Of a stretch of 64,000 nt of DNA, positions 38,081 through 51,599 are shown in pieces. Source of the stretch: Onthophagus taurus (lineage: Eukaryota > Arthropoda > Insecta > Coleoptera > Scarabaeidae); the NCBI RefSeq assembly GCF_036711975.1, contig NC_091968.1, positions 29,373,001-29,437,000 of the forward strand, written 5' to 3'. Within the stretch, counting starts at the first letter, position 1. The number at the start of each line of letters is the position of its first letter. Position numbers and translations under genes: made by a program. The notes under the pieces are model-generated. The model had not been told where the DNA came from. It did not search any database and saw only the letters and a program-made list of their open reading frames with translations.

Positions 38081-38914
38081 TCGAGATCACAATATGTATT
38101 TTTTAGTTTACGTGTTTCGAATAAAATACAATAATTAATCAATCGTAATAATAATAATTAATTAATTAAACTCCAAGTGCACAGGTACTAAACGTATCGT
38201 TCCTATTTTAAATTTATTATTTTTTATTATTATCATTTATACACAACGTACTTAGTTTCAATTATCATTATCAATTTAATAATTACATACCGTAGTAGTT
38301 AAGGCGTCTATCGAGCGTCGGGTTATTTACCGAGTTACTTTTACTTTGCGCGCCTCAGCGTCACGGACCTGAGCATAGTGTTAATTATTTTAAATATTTA
38401 TTATCAACATCGTTCTCATAACCTTTGTGTTACTCCCCTTTTAAACGATTTCTTTTTGGAAACTGGCTGCGCTATTTACAAAGATATCAAACTACAAAAA
38501 GATTTGACAAAATTATAGAAAGAAAATTGTTTACCTAAACTTAAAACTACCTACAGTTTTCTTTTACTTATACGTATTACATTGTGCGACAATTTTTACG
38601 GTTAGTTAAGCAAAAATTATATAATATGTACATGTTCAATAAAAAACAATCTTTTGGATTTAATTTTACTGAACATAATGTATTGTTGGATTTTTCGGAG
38701 ATAATGATGCTTCTTTGTAATAATTATTTACAATCATAACCTCATTTTTCTTTCCATTTTAATCAAAAAAAATTGACTATTAGAATATAAATACCTTTTT
38801 ATCACACACATACTCTTTTCTTTATTTCTTAAACCTGTTTGCTTCTTTTTAATTAAATTACAGTCTTCTTAGCATTTCGGGGTTTCCCCAAAAATAAAAT
38901 AATATATGAATTTT
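38081..38914. other. Intergenic DNA and transporter 3' UTR
   Basis: AT-rich sequence between the satellite and the transporter stop codon. The right part is probably the 3' UTR of the minus-strand transporter. A slightly GC-richer patch lies near 38300-38375. No coding exon is seen. Confidence 0.4.
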
Positions 38915-41900
38915 CTATAAAACTGATTCGATTTGTTTAATTTCTTTTTCCGTATCCGGACTCGAAGCGGTTTTTATAATTTCTGGTATCTTTCCGTGCC
39001 CTATCGTAATGGGCCTATCATCTTCATCTTCCTCCTCATCTTCATCGATTGGGGTTAAAACGTCCCCCACGACCGGTTGTTGTTCGTTAGGTACAAAACG
39101 CTTAAATAGAGGGGCCGCAAAACTTGTTAATGCAGAGACTCCGAATAATCCACCGGCTACGAAAAACGGTAAATCGTACGTTTTCGTCATATCATACAGA
39201 GCCCCAGCTAATGGAGAACCGACAATCGTAGCAGCCCCACGGAATAAAATTAACAGCCCGAAAGCACTCGTTAATTTTTCTAAACCAAGCAGATCTACGA
39301 GGATTATGGAGGTTAAAGAGATGTAACCAGCTAAAAAAATAAACATTAAAAGATTGTTTATAAAATAAAAAATTAACTCACAAATGGCTAATCCGAAAAA
39401 GATGGCCATAGCTACATAAGCCCCATAACTATGGCAAAATGGTGTAAGAGCGACTGCAATGGTGGAAATAACGAGACAAATGTTGTTGACGAATAAGGCG
39501 TTAACCTGAGGGAAATCGGCAAAATATCCGCAAGCTATACGACCGATTGTGTTTGTTATGCCGATTATAGAAATTAAAAAGGACGCTTGGCCACCATCAA
39601 TTCCATCTTTCTTCGCAACATCAACGAGATAAACGAACGGAACGTAAAGTCCAGCCATTCCGAATAAATTCGAAATTCCAATCATCATAAAAACCGGATT
39701 CTTTAACAAAGAAACATCCATCATTTGACCTAAAGCCGCTTTTACACCTTCCGGTAAAACGAAACATGGACATAATTCAGTTTCTAAAATAAAATAAATT
39801 AATTTTGTATTAAAACATCTTTGTGATTAGTTCTTACCATCAGTTTTTTCTGGTCTAGGTTTAGCTAAACTTTGAATACTTTGCCTATAATGTTCCAAAG
39901 ACTTTTGAGATTGATATTGTGGTAAATTAACAATAGAACCAGAATAAAAAATATCCTTTCTTGATAACGGACGAACCATTTGTGGTTTTTCCCTTGATAA
40001 CGACAACTTTGATGAGGTGTAACCCAAACTTTCACAATCCACCTCGGAGTTATTGTTTCGACTACCCAAAAACGATCGGGTACTCTTTCTCATATCCCCG
40101 TTCGAATTCACAGCGCCCCTCGAGGAAGATTTAATCGGATTTAAACTCGGTTTAAAACGTTCACCGACGGACGCTTTCCTCGCTCGATCGAAAAAGGGAA
40201 CCGAACCGTTCTTGGGCAACGCGACGTGGGTTGAAAAGGCAGGTTGCGATGCGTTTCGCGGCATTTTATTCGTGGGGTCAAATTCGCCACCTTTCGTTCC
40301 ATCTTGATTTCTTAATTCACCTAGACGAGGATTTTTTATTTTCACATCAGAAGATTCACCATTTTGCTCTTGAGTTCTAGCTTCGGCTATTGTTGGCAAC
40401 GTGGGGACGGTTGGTATCGGGGTTATCGGCGTTCCGGGAGCCAATTGATCCAAATTAAAACTTGAATGAACACCTGGATCTATGTTTAATGGTTGTTTTT
40501 GACGTTTTTCCATCGTTCCATCTGGTAATTGTACCATAAAATATGAACCTCCAATACTTCCTAAAAACATTAAAAAGAATTGAAGTGTTTATATAAATTA
40601 TTAAATAAATGGAAAGTGTTATACATCACTTGACTACGCGATATTTTATCGTTTTTAGAGATTTTCATGCTGTCTGGTAGGAAAAGGTGTAACTCATCTT
40701 AGAAAAAATGCAGAATACCGAAAGACCTAAAATACCATTTGTTTTAAAGGATAAAGTTAAGCGCCAATCAGGTTATACGATTTCAAGTCAGATATGCATC
40801 ATACGTCTAAGAACCGACTTAGATACGATACTTAGACACTTAGATACTATAATTTCGGACCAGTGTCGTTTCAATAAAAATATACAACAACCTGACGCTA
40901 TATGGCAAATAAAACTAGAACTAACACAAGACCTAGAACTAGAATCATTCGGGTTTAGCCGTCTTGAGAGACGTGCGGCTAAATCCGAATGTTTCTAGTT
41001 CTCGGTCTAGTGTTAGTTCTAGTGGCAGTGGTAGATAGCGCTAGTTAGCATAAGATATTGCTATGTTGTATATTTTTAATGAACTAAAACTAGAACAAGA
41101 ACTAGAAACATTCGCGTTTAGTAGTAAAAATGTTCAGTTGTCAATGTCAACTTTAATTCTATCATTATATTCGTAATCTTCATAAAATAACCTTTAAAGT
41201 GAGTCCAAACATGATGCATTTCTCTCAAAAAACCAAAAAGTTCGAACTTTTAATTATTAATTTTGACATATTTGTCAACTTCATAAAAAATCCTTTAAAA
41301 TGAGTCCAAACTCGACATATTTAACTTTGACATTAATGGAGATACAATCACTTCCGGTTTGAAATGTCAACGTCAATTTTGACATATTTGTCGTCTTCAT
41401 TAAAAAACCTTTAAAATGAGTCCAAAGATGACGCACTTATCTCAAAAAACAAAAAAGTTAGAATAAAAAACGTTAAACCCGAAGTTAGCAACACTGAAGA
41501 TAGCAATTTAATTTTTAAATATTAATACCAACCTTAATTTTTGATTTTTTTAATTATATTTTTGTTTATGTCACAAATTTTAAGACATTTCATAAAAATT
41601 AAGAATATGTCAAAATGACATTGACATTCTTAACCGGAAGTTGACCATAACTTCATTAATATTGAAGATAAATATGTCGTGTTTGTACTCATTTTAAAGG
41701 ATTTTTAATGAGGATTACAAATATGTTAAAATTGAGGTTGACACTTAAACCTGAAGTTAGTTATCACATAATAGACAAATGGACAACTATATAGTGTTCT
41801 TTCATGATGTATTCTTTATTAAAAAAAACCTTGAAAATGAGTCCAAACAAGACGCACTTATCTCAAAAAACAAAAAAATTAGAACAAAAAACATTAAACC

Positions 41901-44900
41901 CGAAGTTAGCAACAATAAAGATAGCAATTTAATTTTTAAATATTAATACCAACCTTAATTTTTGATTTTTTTAATTATATTTTTGTTTTTGTCGCAAATT
42001 TTAAGACATTTTATAAAAATTAAGAATATGTCAAAATGACATTGACATTCTTAACCGGAAGTTGACCATAACTTCATTAATATTGAAGATAAATATGTCG
42101 TGTTTGTACTCATTTTAAAGGATTTTTAATGAGGATTACAAATATGTTAAAATTGAGGTTGACACTTAAACCTGAAGTTAGTTATCACATCATAGACAAA
42201 TGGACAACTATATAGTGTTCTTTCATGATGTATTCTTTATTAAAAAAACCTTGAAAATGAGTTCAAAAAAGACGCACTTATCTCAAAAAACAAAAAAGTT
42301 AGAACAAAAAACATTAAACCCGAAGTTAGCAACAATAAAGATAGCAATTTAATTTTTAAATATTAATACCAACCTTAATTTTTGATTTTTTTAATTATAT
42401 TTTTGTTTTTGTCACAAATTTTAAGACATTTCATAAAAATTAAGAATATGTCAAAATGACATTGACATTCTTAACCGGAAGTTGACCATAACTTCATTAA
42501 TATTGAAGATAAATATGTCGTGTTTGTACTCATTTTAAAGGATTTTTAATAAGGATTACAAATATGTTAAAATTGAGGTTGACACTTAAACCTGAAGTTA
42601 GTTATCACATAATAGACAAATGGACAACTATATAGTGTTCTTTCATGATGTATTCTTTATTAAAAAAAACCTTGAAAATGAGTCCAAACAAGACGCACTT
42701 ATCTCAAAAAACAAAAAAATTAGAACAAAAAACATTAAACCCGAAGTTAGCAACAATAAAGATAGCAATTTAATTTTTAAATATTAATACCAACCTTAAT
42801 TTTTGATTTTTTTAATTATATTTTTGTTTTTGCCACAAATTTTAAGACATTTCATAAAAATTAAGAATATGTCAAAATGACATTGACATTCTTAACCGGA
42901 AGTTGACCATAACTTCATTAATATTGAAGATAAATATGTCGTGTTTGTACTCATTTTAAAGGATTTTTAATGAGGATTACAAATATGTTAAAATTGAGGT
43001 TGACACTTAAACCTGAAGTTAGTTATCACATAATAGACAAATGGACAACTATATAGTGTTCTTTCATGATGTATTCTTTATTAAAAAAAACCTTGAAAAT
43101 GAGTCCAAACAAGACGCACTTATCTCAAAAAACAAAAAAGTTAGAATAAAAAACATTAAACCCGACGTTAGCAACAATGAAGATAGCAATTTAATTTTTA
43201 AATATTAATACCAACCTTAATTTTTGATTTTTTTTTATTATATTTTTGTTTTGGTGATAAATATTAAGACATTTTATAAAAATTAAGAATATGTCAAAAT
43301 GACATTGACATTCTTAACCGGAAGTTGACCATAACTTCATTAATATTGAAGATAAATATGTCGTGTTTGTACTCATTTTAAAGGATTTTTAATGAGGATT
43401 ACAAATATGTTAAAATTGAGGTTGACACTTAAACCTGAAGTTAGTTATCACATAATAGACAAATGGACAACTATATAGTGTTCTTTCATGATGTATTCTT
43501 TATTAAAAAAAACCTTGAAAATGAGTCCAAACAAGACGCACTTATCTCAAAAAACAAAAAAGTTAAAATAAAAAACATTAAACCCGACGTTAGCAACAAT
43601 GAAGATAGCAATTTAATTTTTAAATATTAATACCAACCTTAATTTTTGATTTTTTAAATTATATTTTTGTTTTTGTCACAAATTTTAAGACATTTTATAA
43701 AAAATAAGAATATATCAAAATGACATTGACATTTCAAACCGGAAGTTGCTTATATCTCGAGTAATATTGGAATTAAACGTATCATGTTTGGACTCATTTT
43801 AAAGGATTTTTCACAATGATTACAAATATGTCAAAATTGAGGTTGACACTTTAAACCTGAAATTAGTTATCATATAATAGACAAATGGACAACTTCATGG
43901 CGATCTTTCATGATGTATTCTTTATTAAAAAAAAGCTTGAAAATGAGTCCAAAAAAGACGCACTTATCTCAAAAAACAAAAAAGTTAGAACAAAAAACAT
44001 TAAACCCGAAGTTAGCAACAATGAAGATAGCAATTTAATTTTTAAATATTAATACCAACCTTAATTTTTGATTTTTTTAATTATATTTTTGTTTTTGTCA
44101 CAAATTTTAAGACATTTTATAAAAATTAAGAATATATCAAAATGACATTGACATTTCAAACCGGAAGTTGCTTATATCTCGAGTAATATTGGAATTAAAC
44201 GTATCATGTTTGGACTCATTTTAAAGGATTTTTCACAACGATTACAAATATGTCAAAATTGAGGTTGACACTTTAAACCTGAAATTAGTTATCATTATAA
44301 TAGACAAATGGACAACTTCATGGCGATCTTTCATGATGTATTCTTTATTTAAAAAAACCTTGAAAATGAGTTCAAACAAGACGCACTTATCTCAAAAAAC
44401 GAAAAAGTTTGAACAAAAAACATTAAACCCGAAGTTAGCAACAATGAAGATAGCAATTTAATTTTTAAATATTAATACCAACCTTAATTTTTGATTTTTT
44501 TAATTATATTTTTGTTTTTGTCACAAATTTTAAGACATTTTATAAAAATTAAGAATATATCAAAATGACATTGACATTTCAAACCGGAAGTTGCTTATAT
44601 CTCGAGTAATATTGGAATTAAACGTATCATGTTTGGACTCATTTAAAGGATTTTTCACAACGATTACAAATATGTCAAAATTGAGGTTGACACTTTAAAC
44701 CTGAAATTAGTTATCATTATAATAGACAAATGGACAACTTCATGGCGTTCTTTCATGGTGTATTCTTTATTGAAAAAAACCTTTAAAATGAGTCCAATCA
44801 AGACGTACTTATCTCAAAAAACAAAAAAGTTAGAATAAAATATGTTAAAACCGAACTTAGCAACAATGAAGATAGCAATTTAATTTTTAAATATTAATAC

Positions 44901-47577
44901 CAACCTTAATTTTTGATTTTTTTAATTATATTTTTGTTTTTGTCACAAATTTTAAGACATTTTATAAAAATTAAGAATATATCAAAATGACATTGACATT
45001 TCAAACCGGAAGTTGCTTATATCTCGAGTAATATTGGAATTAAAGTATCATGTTTGGACTCATTTTAAAGGATTTTTCATAACGATTACAAATATGTCAA
45101 AATTGAGGTTGACACTTTAAACCTGAAATTAGTTATCATATAATAGACAAATGGACAACTTCATGGCGATCTTTCATGATGTATTCTTTATTAAAAAAAA
45201 GCTTGAAAATGAGTCCAAAAAAGACGCACTTATCTCAAAAAACAAAAAAGTTAGAACAAAAAACATTAAACCCGAAGTTAGCAACAATGAAGATAGCAAT
45301 TTAATTTTTAAATATTAATACCAACCTTAATTTTTGATTTTTTTAATTATATTTTTGTTTTTGTCACAAATTTTAAGACATTTTATAAAAATGAAGAATA
45401 TATCAAAATGACATTGACATTTCAAACCGGAAGTGGCTTATATCTCGAGTAATATTGGAATTAAACGTATCATGTTTGGACTCATTTTAAAGGATTTTTC
45501 ACAACGATTACAAATATGTCAAAATTGAGGTTGAAACTTTAAACCTAAAATCAGTTATCATTATAATAGACAAATGGACAACTTCATGGCGATCTTTCAT
45601 GATGTATTCTTTACATCACATTACGTGTTTTTGGGGTAATTTCACATTGATTTAAAAAAAAATCGTCGATTTTTAAGCCACATCTTTTGTTAAAAAAAAA
45701 GCGTTCTTAAATTTTAACCTGTAAACTTGTAACACTTCGTCCTTAATTTCATTTTACAACTTTTTAAACTTTAATTTTGTAAATTAGTAACTAATAATCT
45801 GATTTCGACTTTGATATTTGATCTTCTTTAACAAAAGAAAAAGAAATATTAAGAAACTTGTTTGTAAAATGTATAGGATGAGGGACGTTAATCTATTTGT
45901 AGAGGGTCTGAAGATGGCCAAGGGCCGAAACTAGTTAGACTTAAATTCTATATAGAATAGAAACCAGTCGAAAAGTACAAAATCAAACTCTAGATAATTT
46001 TCTTCAAAAACTTTTACACGAAACATCATTTTGACTCTAGTATTTGTGATTAATCTTACAGAAACGCCTGTATAATCGTAAAACGACTGACTAAGCGGAT
46101 TTTGTGCTTGTGATGGCTGAATAGTTTGAGCCTGTCTATTGTGAGAAGTCATATTTTTAGAGAGATGAAAACGAAAATCCCGTTTTTCTCAACATTGTTC
46201 ATTTGTCGCTTAGTCAAGTGATGCGTAACGCGGTCCAAATTAATAAAATAAAATTAATCAAAATCACATTTGAGGTTAGTTTGAAATATCACGTGAAATG
46301 TCATCGCGAATCGGTGACATCTATTATTCAAAAGCGAAACTATTTATAACATTTACCTCTTTCCATAGCAATACGTCTTTCTTCAGCCATTCTTTGTAAT
46401 AACGGTTTAACCCTAGGTTCCTTGGGATATTCTAAGGGACGCATTAAAGCGCCAAATATGGCACAATTTAGAATAATCCCAGCAAGGATTAAATTAGCTC
46501 CTTTCCAATCGTAAACTTGAAGTAAAGCGGTCGCGAGTGGTGCAAAAGCAAACGTTCCGACCCCAGATCCACAGACGGCGATTCCGGTTGCGAGAGATCG
46601 TTTCGTTTCAAAATAATATCCGACGCAAACCACCGCCGGAAGATAAATCAAACCGAATCCTAATCCGCCCATAAAACCATAAGTTAACATTAAAACGTTA
46701 ACCGTCGGACTGAAAATGGAAAGGACGAATGCGGATGTTGAAATCAAACTTCCGGCGATGCAAACAGCTCGACAGCCGTACTTGTTGGTGAGGGCGCTAA
46801 CAACGGGTCCAGCGCTAAGATACATTCCTGATAGTAAAGATCCAACCCAAGCGGTTTTTCCTGCGGGTTCGCCATAATAATTGATGAATTCATTGATGAA
46901 AACGCCGAACGTGTATGCGATCCCATCAACTATCATGTTGCACATAAAAGAAGCGGCGACGATAACCCACCCGTAGCCACCATCCGGTGGCGGTGGAAGA
47001 TCGTGATAATCGCAATACTCTTCATCTTCCTCTTGTTCTTGTTCGGCCGTTAAACGAGCCGCTTCTTCGCATGCTATTTCACTTTCAGTCTAAAACAAAA
47101 AGAAACGTTAAGATTTAAAAAAAATAACTATACATGTGGATTAAATTGTATTAGATAATTAAATGAAATATTGCATTTATAAGTGGTTATTGTTCATTTT
47201 TTCTAAACTATAGATTGACACACTTAATCGTTGTTTACCATCGTTGAGTTGATATCGAACAAAGGATATAATAGCGATTCATAGTTGTGAAGTAATTCCA
47301 CTCAACCCAAATTATTAATTTAATTTATAATAGGAATTATGTAATCTACTTATAAATAATAATTTAAAACCTCAAAAGAATTAAAATCAATAAAAAACGT
47401 TTGTGGTAACAAGAAATTAACTTGATAAAGATTAAATTTGTTATTTATAAACCAAAAAGCGTGGATTAAATTTGCATTAATTTTAATTAATAATAATAAT
47501 AAGGCGAGTTAAATCATAATAAAAAATGCGCTGAGTTAGGTTGGGATAGTTTTACTTACGGTTTTTTTCTCAGTCAT
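38915..47577 (-). CDS. SLC16-like monocarboxylate transporter (MFS)
   Basis: Twelve-helix major facilitator likely moving lactate, pyruvate or related monocarboxylates across the plasma membrane. Exons 47560-47577, 46357-47089, 39838-40560, 39382-39783 and 38915-39330 join in phase to give 763 aa. The MCT signature [20 protein letters not shown] opens TM1. The N-terminal half has six helices ([17 protein letters not shown], then [14 protein letters not shown]). A ~240-aa Ser/Pro-rich cytoplasmic loop follows, and the C-terminal half starts [17 protein letters not shown] and ends in an acidic tail ([10 protein letters not shown]). The loop is longer than in vertebrate MCT1-4. The 63-bp last intron keeps the frame open if unspliced. 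A 5.8 kb intron (40561-46356) holds a 421-bp satellite. A second possible first exon is at 49388-49405. I cannot name the paralogue. Confidence 0.9.
40917..41035. repeat. CTAGAACTA foldback repeat, near-complete
   Basis: A ~115-bp foldback: arms AACTAGAACTAACACAAGAC and the complementary CTAGTGTTAGTTCTAGT surround the hairpin TTCGGGTTTAGCCGTCTT / AGACGTGCGGCTAAATCCGA. Another half-arm follows at about 41090-41120. This is the best example of the whole unit. Confidence 0.75.
41140..45615. repeat. 421-bp satellite, ~10 copies, in a transporter intron
   Basis: The phrase ACGCACTTATCTCAAAAAAC recurs at about 41431, 41852, 42272, 42692, 43113, 43534, 43957, 44378, 44803 (as ACGTACTTATCTC) and 45224, a ~421-bp period. 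Two block-wise subtypes exist. Units left of ~43.7 kb contain GTTGACCATAACTTCATTAA. Units to the right have GTTGCTTATATCTCGAGTAA at the same place. The left edge (41140-41430) is a diverged unit. Confidence 0.9.
45908..45931 (+). other. Short CTGAAGA...GAAAC stem motif
   Basis: CTGAAGA, then GGCC-AAG-GGCC forming a tiny stem, then GAAAC. The arrangement resembles a hammerhead ribozyme core (CUGANGA, stem II, GAAA), but one base is bulged at the stem base and no cleavage-site strand is identified. It may be a fragment of a retroelement tail. Confidence 0.25.
45932..46356. other. Residual transporter intron
   Basis: Intron sequence between the satellite edge and the transporter exon that ends at 46357. 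No gene or element is recognised. Confidence 0.4.
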
Positions 47578-48089
47578 TATTTTCACAAAAATCTATACTA
47601 AAATAAAAAAAACAAGATGTTCGATTCTCTAACTAATCTACAAAATGCTTCGACAATTACGCGTGCGACGATTTTATAGTACACAATTTATCTATCACTT
47701 GTAATCTTTTTAAGCATACAAAAGCCACTTCTCGAGTCTATTTCTTATTTGAACAAAACTTTTCTTTAAGAGAGAGTAATAAGAACAACTACTACTTGGA
47801 AATTATGTATGGAACTGTGTTTTTTCGTTATTGTTACACTAATATTTTTCTTTGATTGGGAACGATTAGCACGAGTATGAATGTTTCTCGAGGCAATTAA
47901 ATAACTGTTTAAACCCTGTTAAAACTGTTAGAGACTGATTATTTTGTTTGGTTAAGTTACAACCAAGTTTTGTTACTTTTGTTATTGCTTATGTGTTATG
48001 TACAATGGACTTAAGTTATTTTAATACAATATAAAGGAAAATTTATTTAACTTAACAACAGATTATATTTAATTTCAAACATTTTAAAT
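47578..48089. other. Region upstream of transporter exon 1
   Basis: A minus-strand splice acceptor (TTTTATTTTAG, about 47598) precedes the MTEKKT exon, so an untranslated exon is expected further upstream. The rest is AT-rich with no coding exon. Confidence 0.4.
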
Positions 48090-48945
48090 TTATTTCAAGA
48101 AAATTTTATAAATAATTTTTACCGATATAAATCAACTTTAAATTGACGTTTTAAGAAAGTTAGGTTATATTTTCGATACGTCACTAATTAATTTATGGGG
48201 AATACTTAGGGATCACTTTAAAGAAATAGCTTGGAGTTCCAACACTGCATTTTAATGGTTTTTCGGTTAATTTAACTTTTCATTTGTAATATTTAATAAT
48301 TTTAAATGTTTGAAAAATGTATTAAATTTTAACGCTAGATGGGGTGAGTTTGTCACAAAAAAAAAGTTAGGTTATTACATTCTCCGTCGCCGAGTTAATC
48401 TAATTACAATTTCTAGTAAGATTCATGGATTTAGAAACGCATGATGTAGTGAGAACTTTTCAACAAAAAAACATATAATTCAATAATTAATTCTTACCGA
48501 TATAAATTGACGTTTTACAAAAGTTAGGTTATGTTTTCGATTAATTTATGGGGAACACTTCCTAGAACTTAGAGGCACTTTCAAGAAACAGCTTGTGGTT
48601 TCAAAAATGGTTTTCTCGGATAATTTAACTTTTCTTTTCGTAAAATTTAATAAATTTAGGAAGAAATGTTATCACAGGTTTTAAATGTCAAAAATACTAA
48701 GATTAATATGGGTGATTAACGCTAGATGGGGTGACTTTGTCACAAAAAAAAGTTAGGTTACGTTTTCGATTAAAACATTACGTTCACCGTCGCGGAGTTA
48801 ATTTGATTACAATTTCTAGTAAGATTCGTACATTTTTATACCTTTATTTCTTATTCTAGTGTACGAAATACATAATTTAGTGAAAGATTTTTGACAATTC
48901 AAAGTTAAATGACATCTTTGTAATCTTACCTTGTCAAAAGAAAAG
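48090..48945. repeat. Diverged relics of the ~740-bp repeat
   Basis: Two degraded units containing TTAATTTATGGGGAA, GATTAACGCTAGATGGGGTG and AATTTCTAGTAAGATTC, matching the array downstream of CDK8. At about 48920 the text reads CTTTGTAATCTTACCTT directly, without the CDK8-derived insert found at this position in the main array. Confidence 0.75.
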
Positions 48946-49387
48946 TGATTAAAATGGTTGCTATGGTAACCGCGACGTAAATTTGTTGTAAAAACGAAAA
49001 TAATTAAAAATATTACTTATTTTTACGTCTTCCTTCATCATCAACATTATATAAACACAAAACTCCTTAATAACCATCGTTTCATTACCATTTCAAAATA
49101 GAATCATTTCATTTTATTTTTTTTAATTATTTTTTATTTAAATTCACAAATTACATTGTAATTTATAGCCCGCGTCTTTACATATTCGCATTATGAGTAA
49201 AAAGTAAAAACCAAACAGTTCAATTTAATTTTTTTGTGGTTAAAAAGTTAACAAGAGTCGTTGCTATGGTGATGAAGTCGTCTTGAATCTCAAAATGTCA
49301 TTAAAAATGTCAATTAAATGTCAAATCAAGAATTAATTTTGTTAAAAATTGTTCATTTTAGCCAATATCAAATAATTTTTTACTTAC

Positions 49388-49405
49388 AGATGATTTTGTT
49401 TCCAT
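49388..49405 (-). CDS. Candidate alternative first exon of the transporter
   Basis: Minus-strand ATGGAAACAAAATCATCT followed by a perfect donor GTAAGT. It encodes METKSS, six codons ending in phase 0, exactly like the MTEKKT exon at 47560-47577, so either could join the exon starting at 47089. The upstream flank (about 49406-49500) could be its leader. Support is from splice signal and phase only. Confidence 0.45.
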
Positions 49406-51429
49406 TAATCGAAACTATTTAACATAAAAAAAGATCTAGATGAATAAGATTCGAGGAACGCCAACAATCTAAACGAAATTTACAGATTTTTTCTCTTTAT
49501 CTTTACGATTGATATCAAAAATTGTCTAAAACATGAATTATAGGTGTAGGTATTTAGAGAGATTAAAGCTTTTTCGATCAGATTGATATTAAGTGTTGTA
49601 ATAAAAATTTTAAGTTAAAAAAATCGCCATTATTTATGTACTTTAACGTTACAGATGTGAGGAATCGGCTTCCTTATTTCCTATGGAATTCGATTGAGGA
49701 ATCAACGATCAATGTTTAAAGGTTAAATATTTCAACACAACACGAACAATTGTTAATATGCTGAGTGTTATGATTAAGAATGAATAAACACAAAAATTTT
49801 AAGATAAGTATCATTGAAAAAATTAAATAATAAATACTTCATACGTGTTAAAAATTATTGGATTTAACACGTTTCATAAAAATTAACACTTACTCCCGTT
49901 TACAAAAACAATTCGTCTTTTCCGTTTAATTGTTCCTTTTGCGTAAATGGCAAATAAACGTAATAGAATCTTTCTAATTCGAATGACAAATTAAATTAAC
50001 GAAGAGAAGTTATTTTTAAACGCGTGTATTGAAAGTGTCGCAAAGTTTTTATTATTATTTTAGCAAATCGTTTTTATTATCACATAGTTATCGGTTATTA
50101 TTATGGGAGTAACTTTTTCTGGTTTTTAGTTACTTGATTTTAACAAAATCATTTTTTCCATTTTATTTAATCGATGCTTAATGCGTCTTCCTCGATTATG
50201 TTGTCTCTCTTTTTACATTTCCTATTTGGATCATTGCCAAGTATACAAAGGTAGTTCAATGTCAATGCTTAAGTTCATATTTTATTTTTGAAAATTACTC
50301 GGAATATTAAATGTAATAAATAACGTTAATCTTAACATACAATTGACCTTTTGATCGCTTTTTCGATATATGAAAGGAATAAACAACATAATAATACATT
50401 ACGAAGGATTAAAACTTAAAAACTAAGCTTAAAGATTTAATTCTTTGGAGAGAGCAATCGAATTCATCAATCATAATTGTTATAAAGCATTAAAAAAACA
50501 TTTTTTAAATATCTAAAACCTTGAAATTAATTTTGAAACGAGAATTTTCGAATGCGTTTTAATGTTCTTAATGTACTGAAAGAGAAGATTCGCTCACTCG
50601 TTCAAAATTATCATGTATCGTTGGGTTTTGTACGCGATGAATTGTTGCAACCTCATTTACAAGAAACACTTAAAAGACTTCCATCAAACAAGAAAATTTG
50701 TAAAAATAAATTCGCAACAAAAAACGCGTTTTAGTTCTAAAAATAATCACACTTGAACGGTTTCCAACGATTTTATTTTGCAACAAATGCACAAATGCAA
50801 GCGAGTTTTTTCCGAAAAAAAAAAAAAAATTATGAAAATAGATGTAGATGAATATGCTCAGGATGTTTTTATCCACTTAAAAGTTAGCGTCCAACAAATT
50901 GATCACTTAACCAGTCCAGTTTGTTTCAGTTTGAACTTATTCCGGCCAAATAAGAGTTTTTTTATCACAAGAAAATGAGATGTTTTAAAAGAATTATAAT
51001 ATAAATGGAATTTGATAAGAATTAAAAAAAAATGTTATCACAAAGATTATTCATGTTTAAACTATGAGTTTTAAAACATTTTTACTACATTCAAGTTAAA
51101 TCGAAATTAATTAATATGCAATAAAAATAATAATGCACAAAAAAAATTCGCTACTAAACACTAGATGGCGTTTAACCATAAAAATAATTTACTCATACGT
51201 CAAAAAACGAAACGTCAATTTGACAGTTATTGAAATTTAATCTGCTTGAATTAATGATTTAAGCTGAAAGAAAACTTTGTTGAGTGATTTAAATGATTTA
51301 AGAAATGAAAAGGAAAACGTTATGTGTAATCTTAAAACAGTTTAAAAGGAAGGCAAAAATGAGTGATATAATGCTAATATATCTATAATGCAATAGCTTC
51401 AATGTTTGATTTAAAATAATTTTATACTC
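49406..51429. other. Gene-free AT-rich DNA
   Basis: No convincing coding exon, RNA gene or element on either strand. Frames of ~60 codons near 50552-50876 have no recognisable motifs and are probably chance. Confidence 0.4.
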
Positions 51430-51599
51430 TCTTTAACAGGTACTCGTAGAAAAAGTTATTGAAAGGGCATTTTCTCTATTAATAATCACATAAAGAGCAA
51501 ATTAATCATTTGGAAAATAAGAATGGAGGCTATAAGAAGATATTTTGTTTCAATTCAATACTTGAAGAACGCTATATGGGCTATTTATATCCTTTATTG

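Noticed and set aside
39009-39326. Serine-rich plus-strand frame
   Set aside because: Antisense shadow of the acidic tail of the transporter.
50552-50978. Two ~60-codon open frames
   Set aside because: No homology pattern, no splice context, AT-rich composition like the surroundings.
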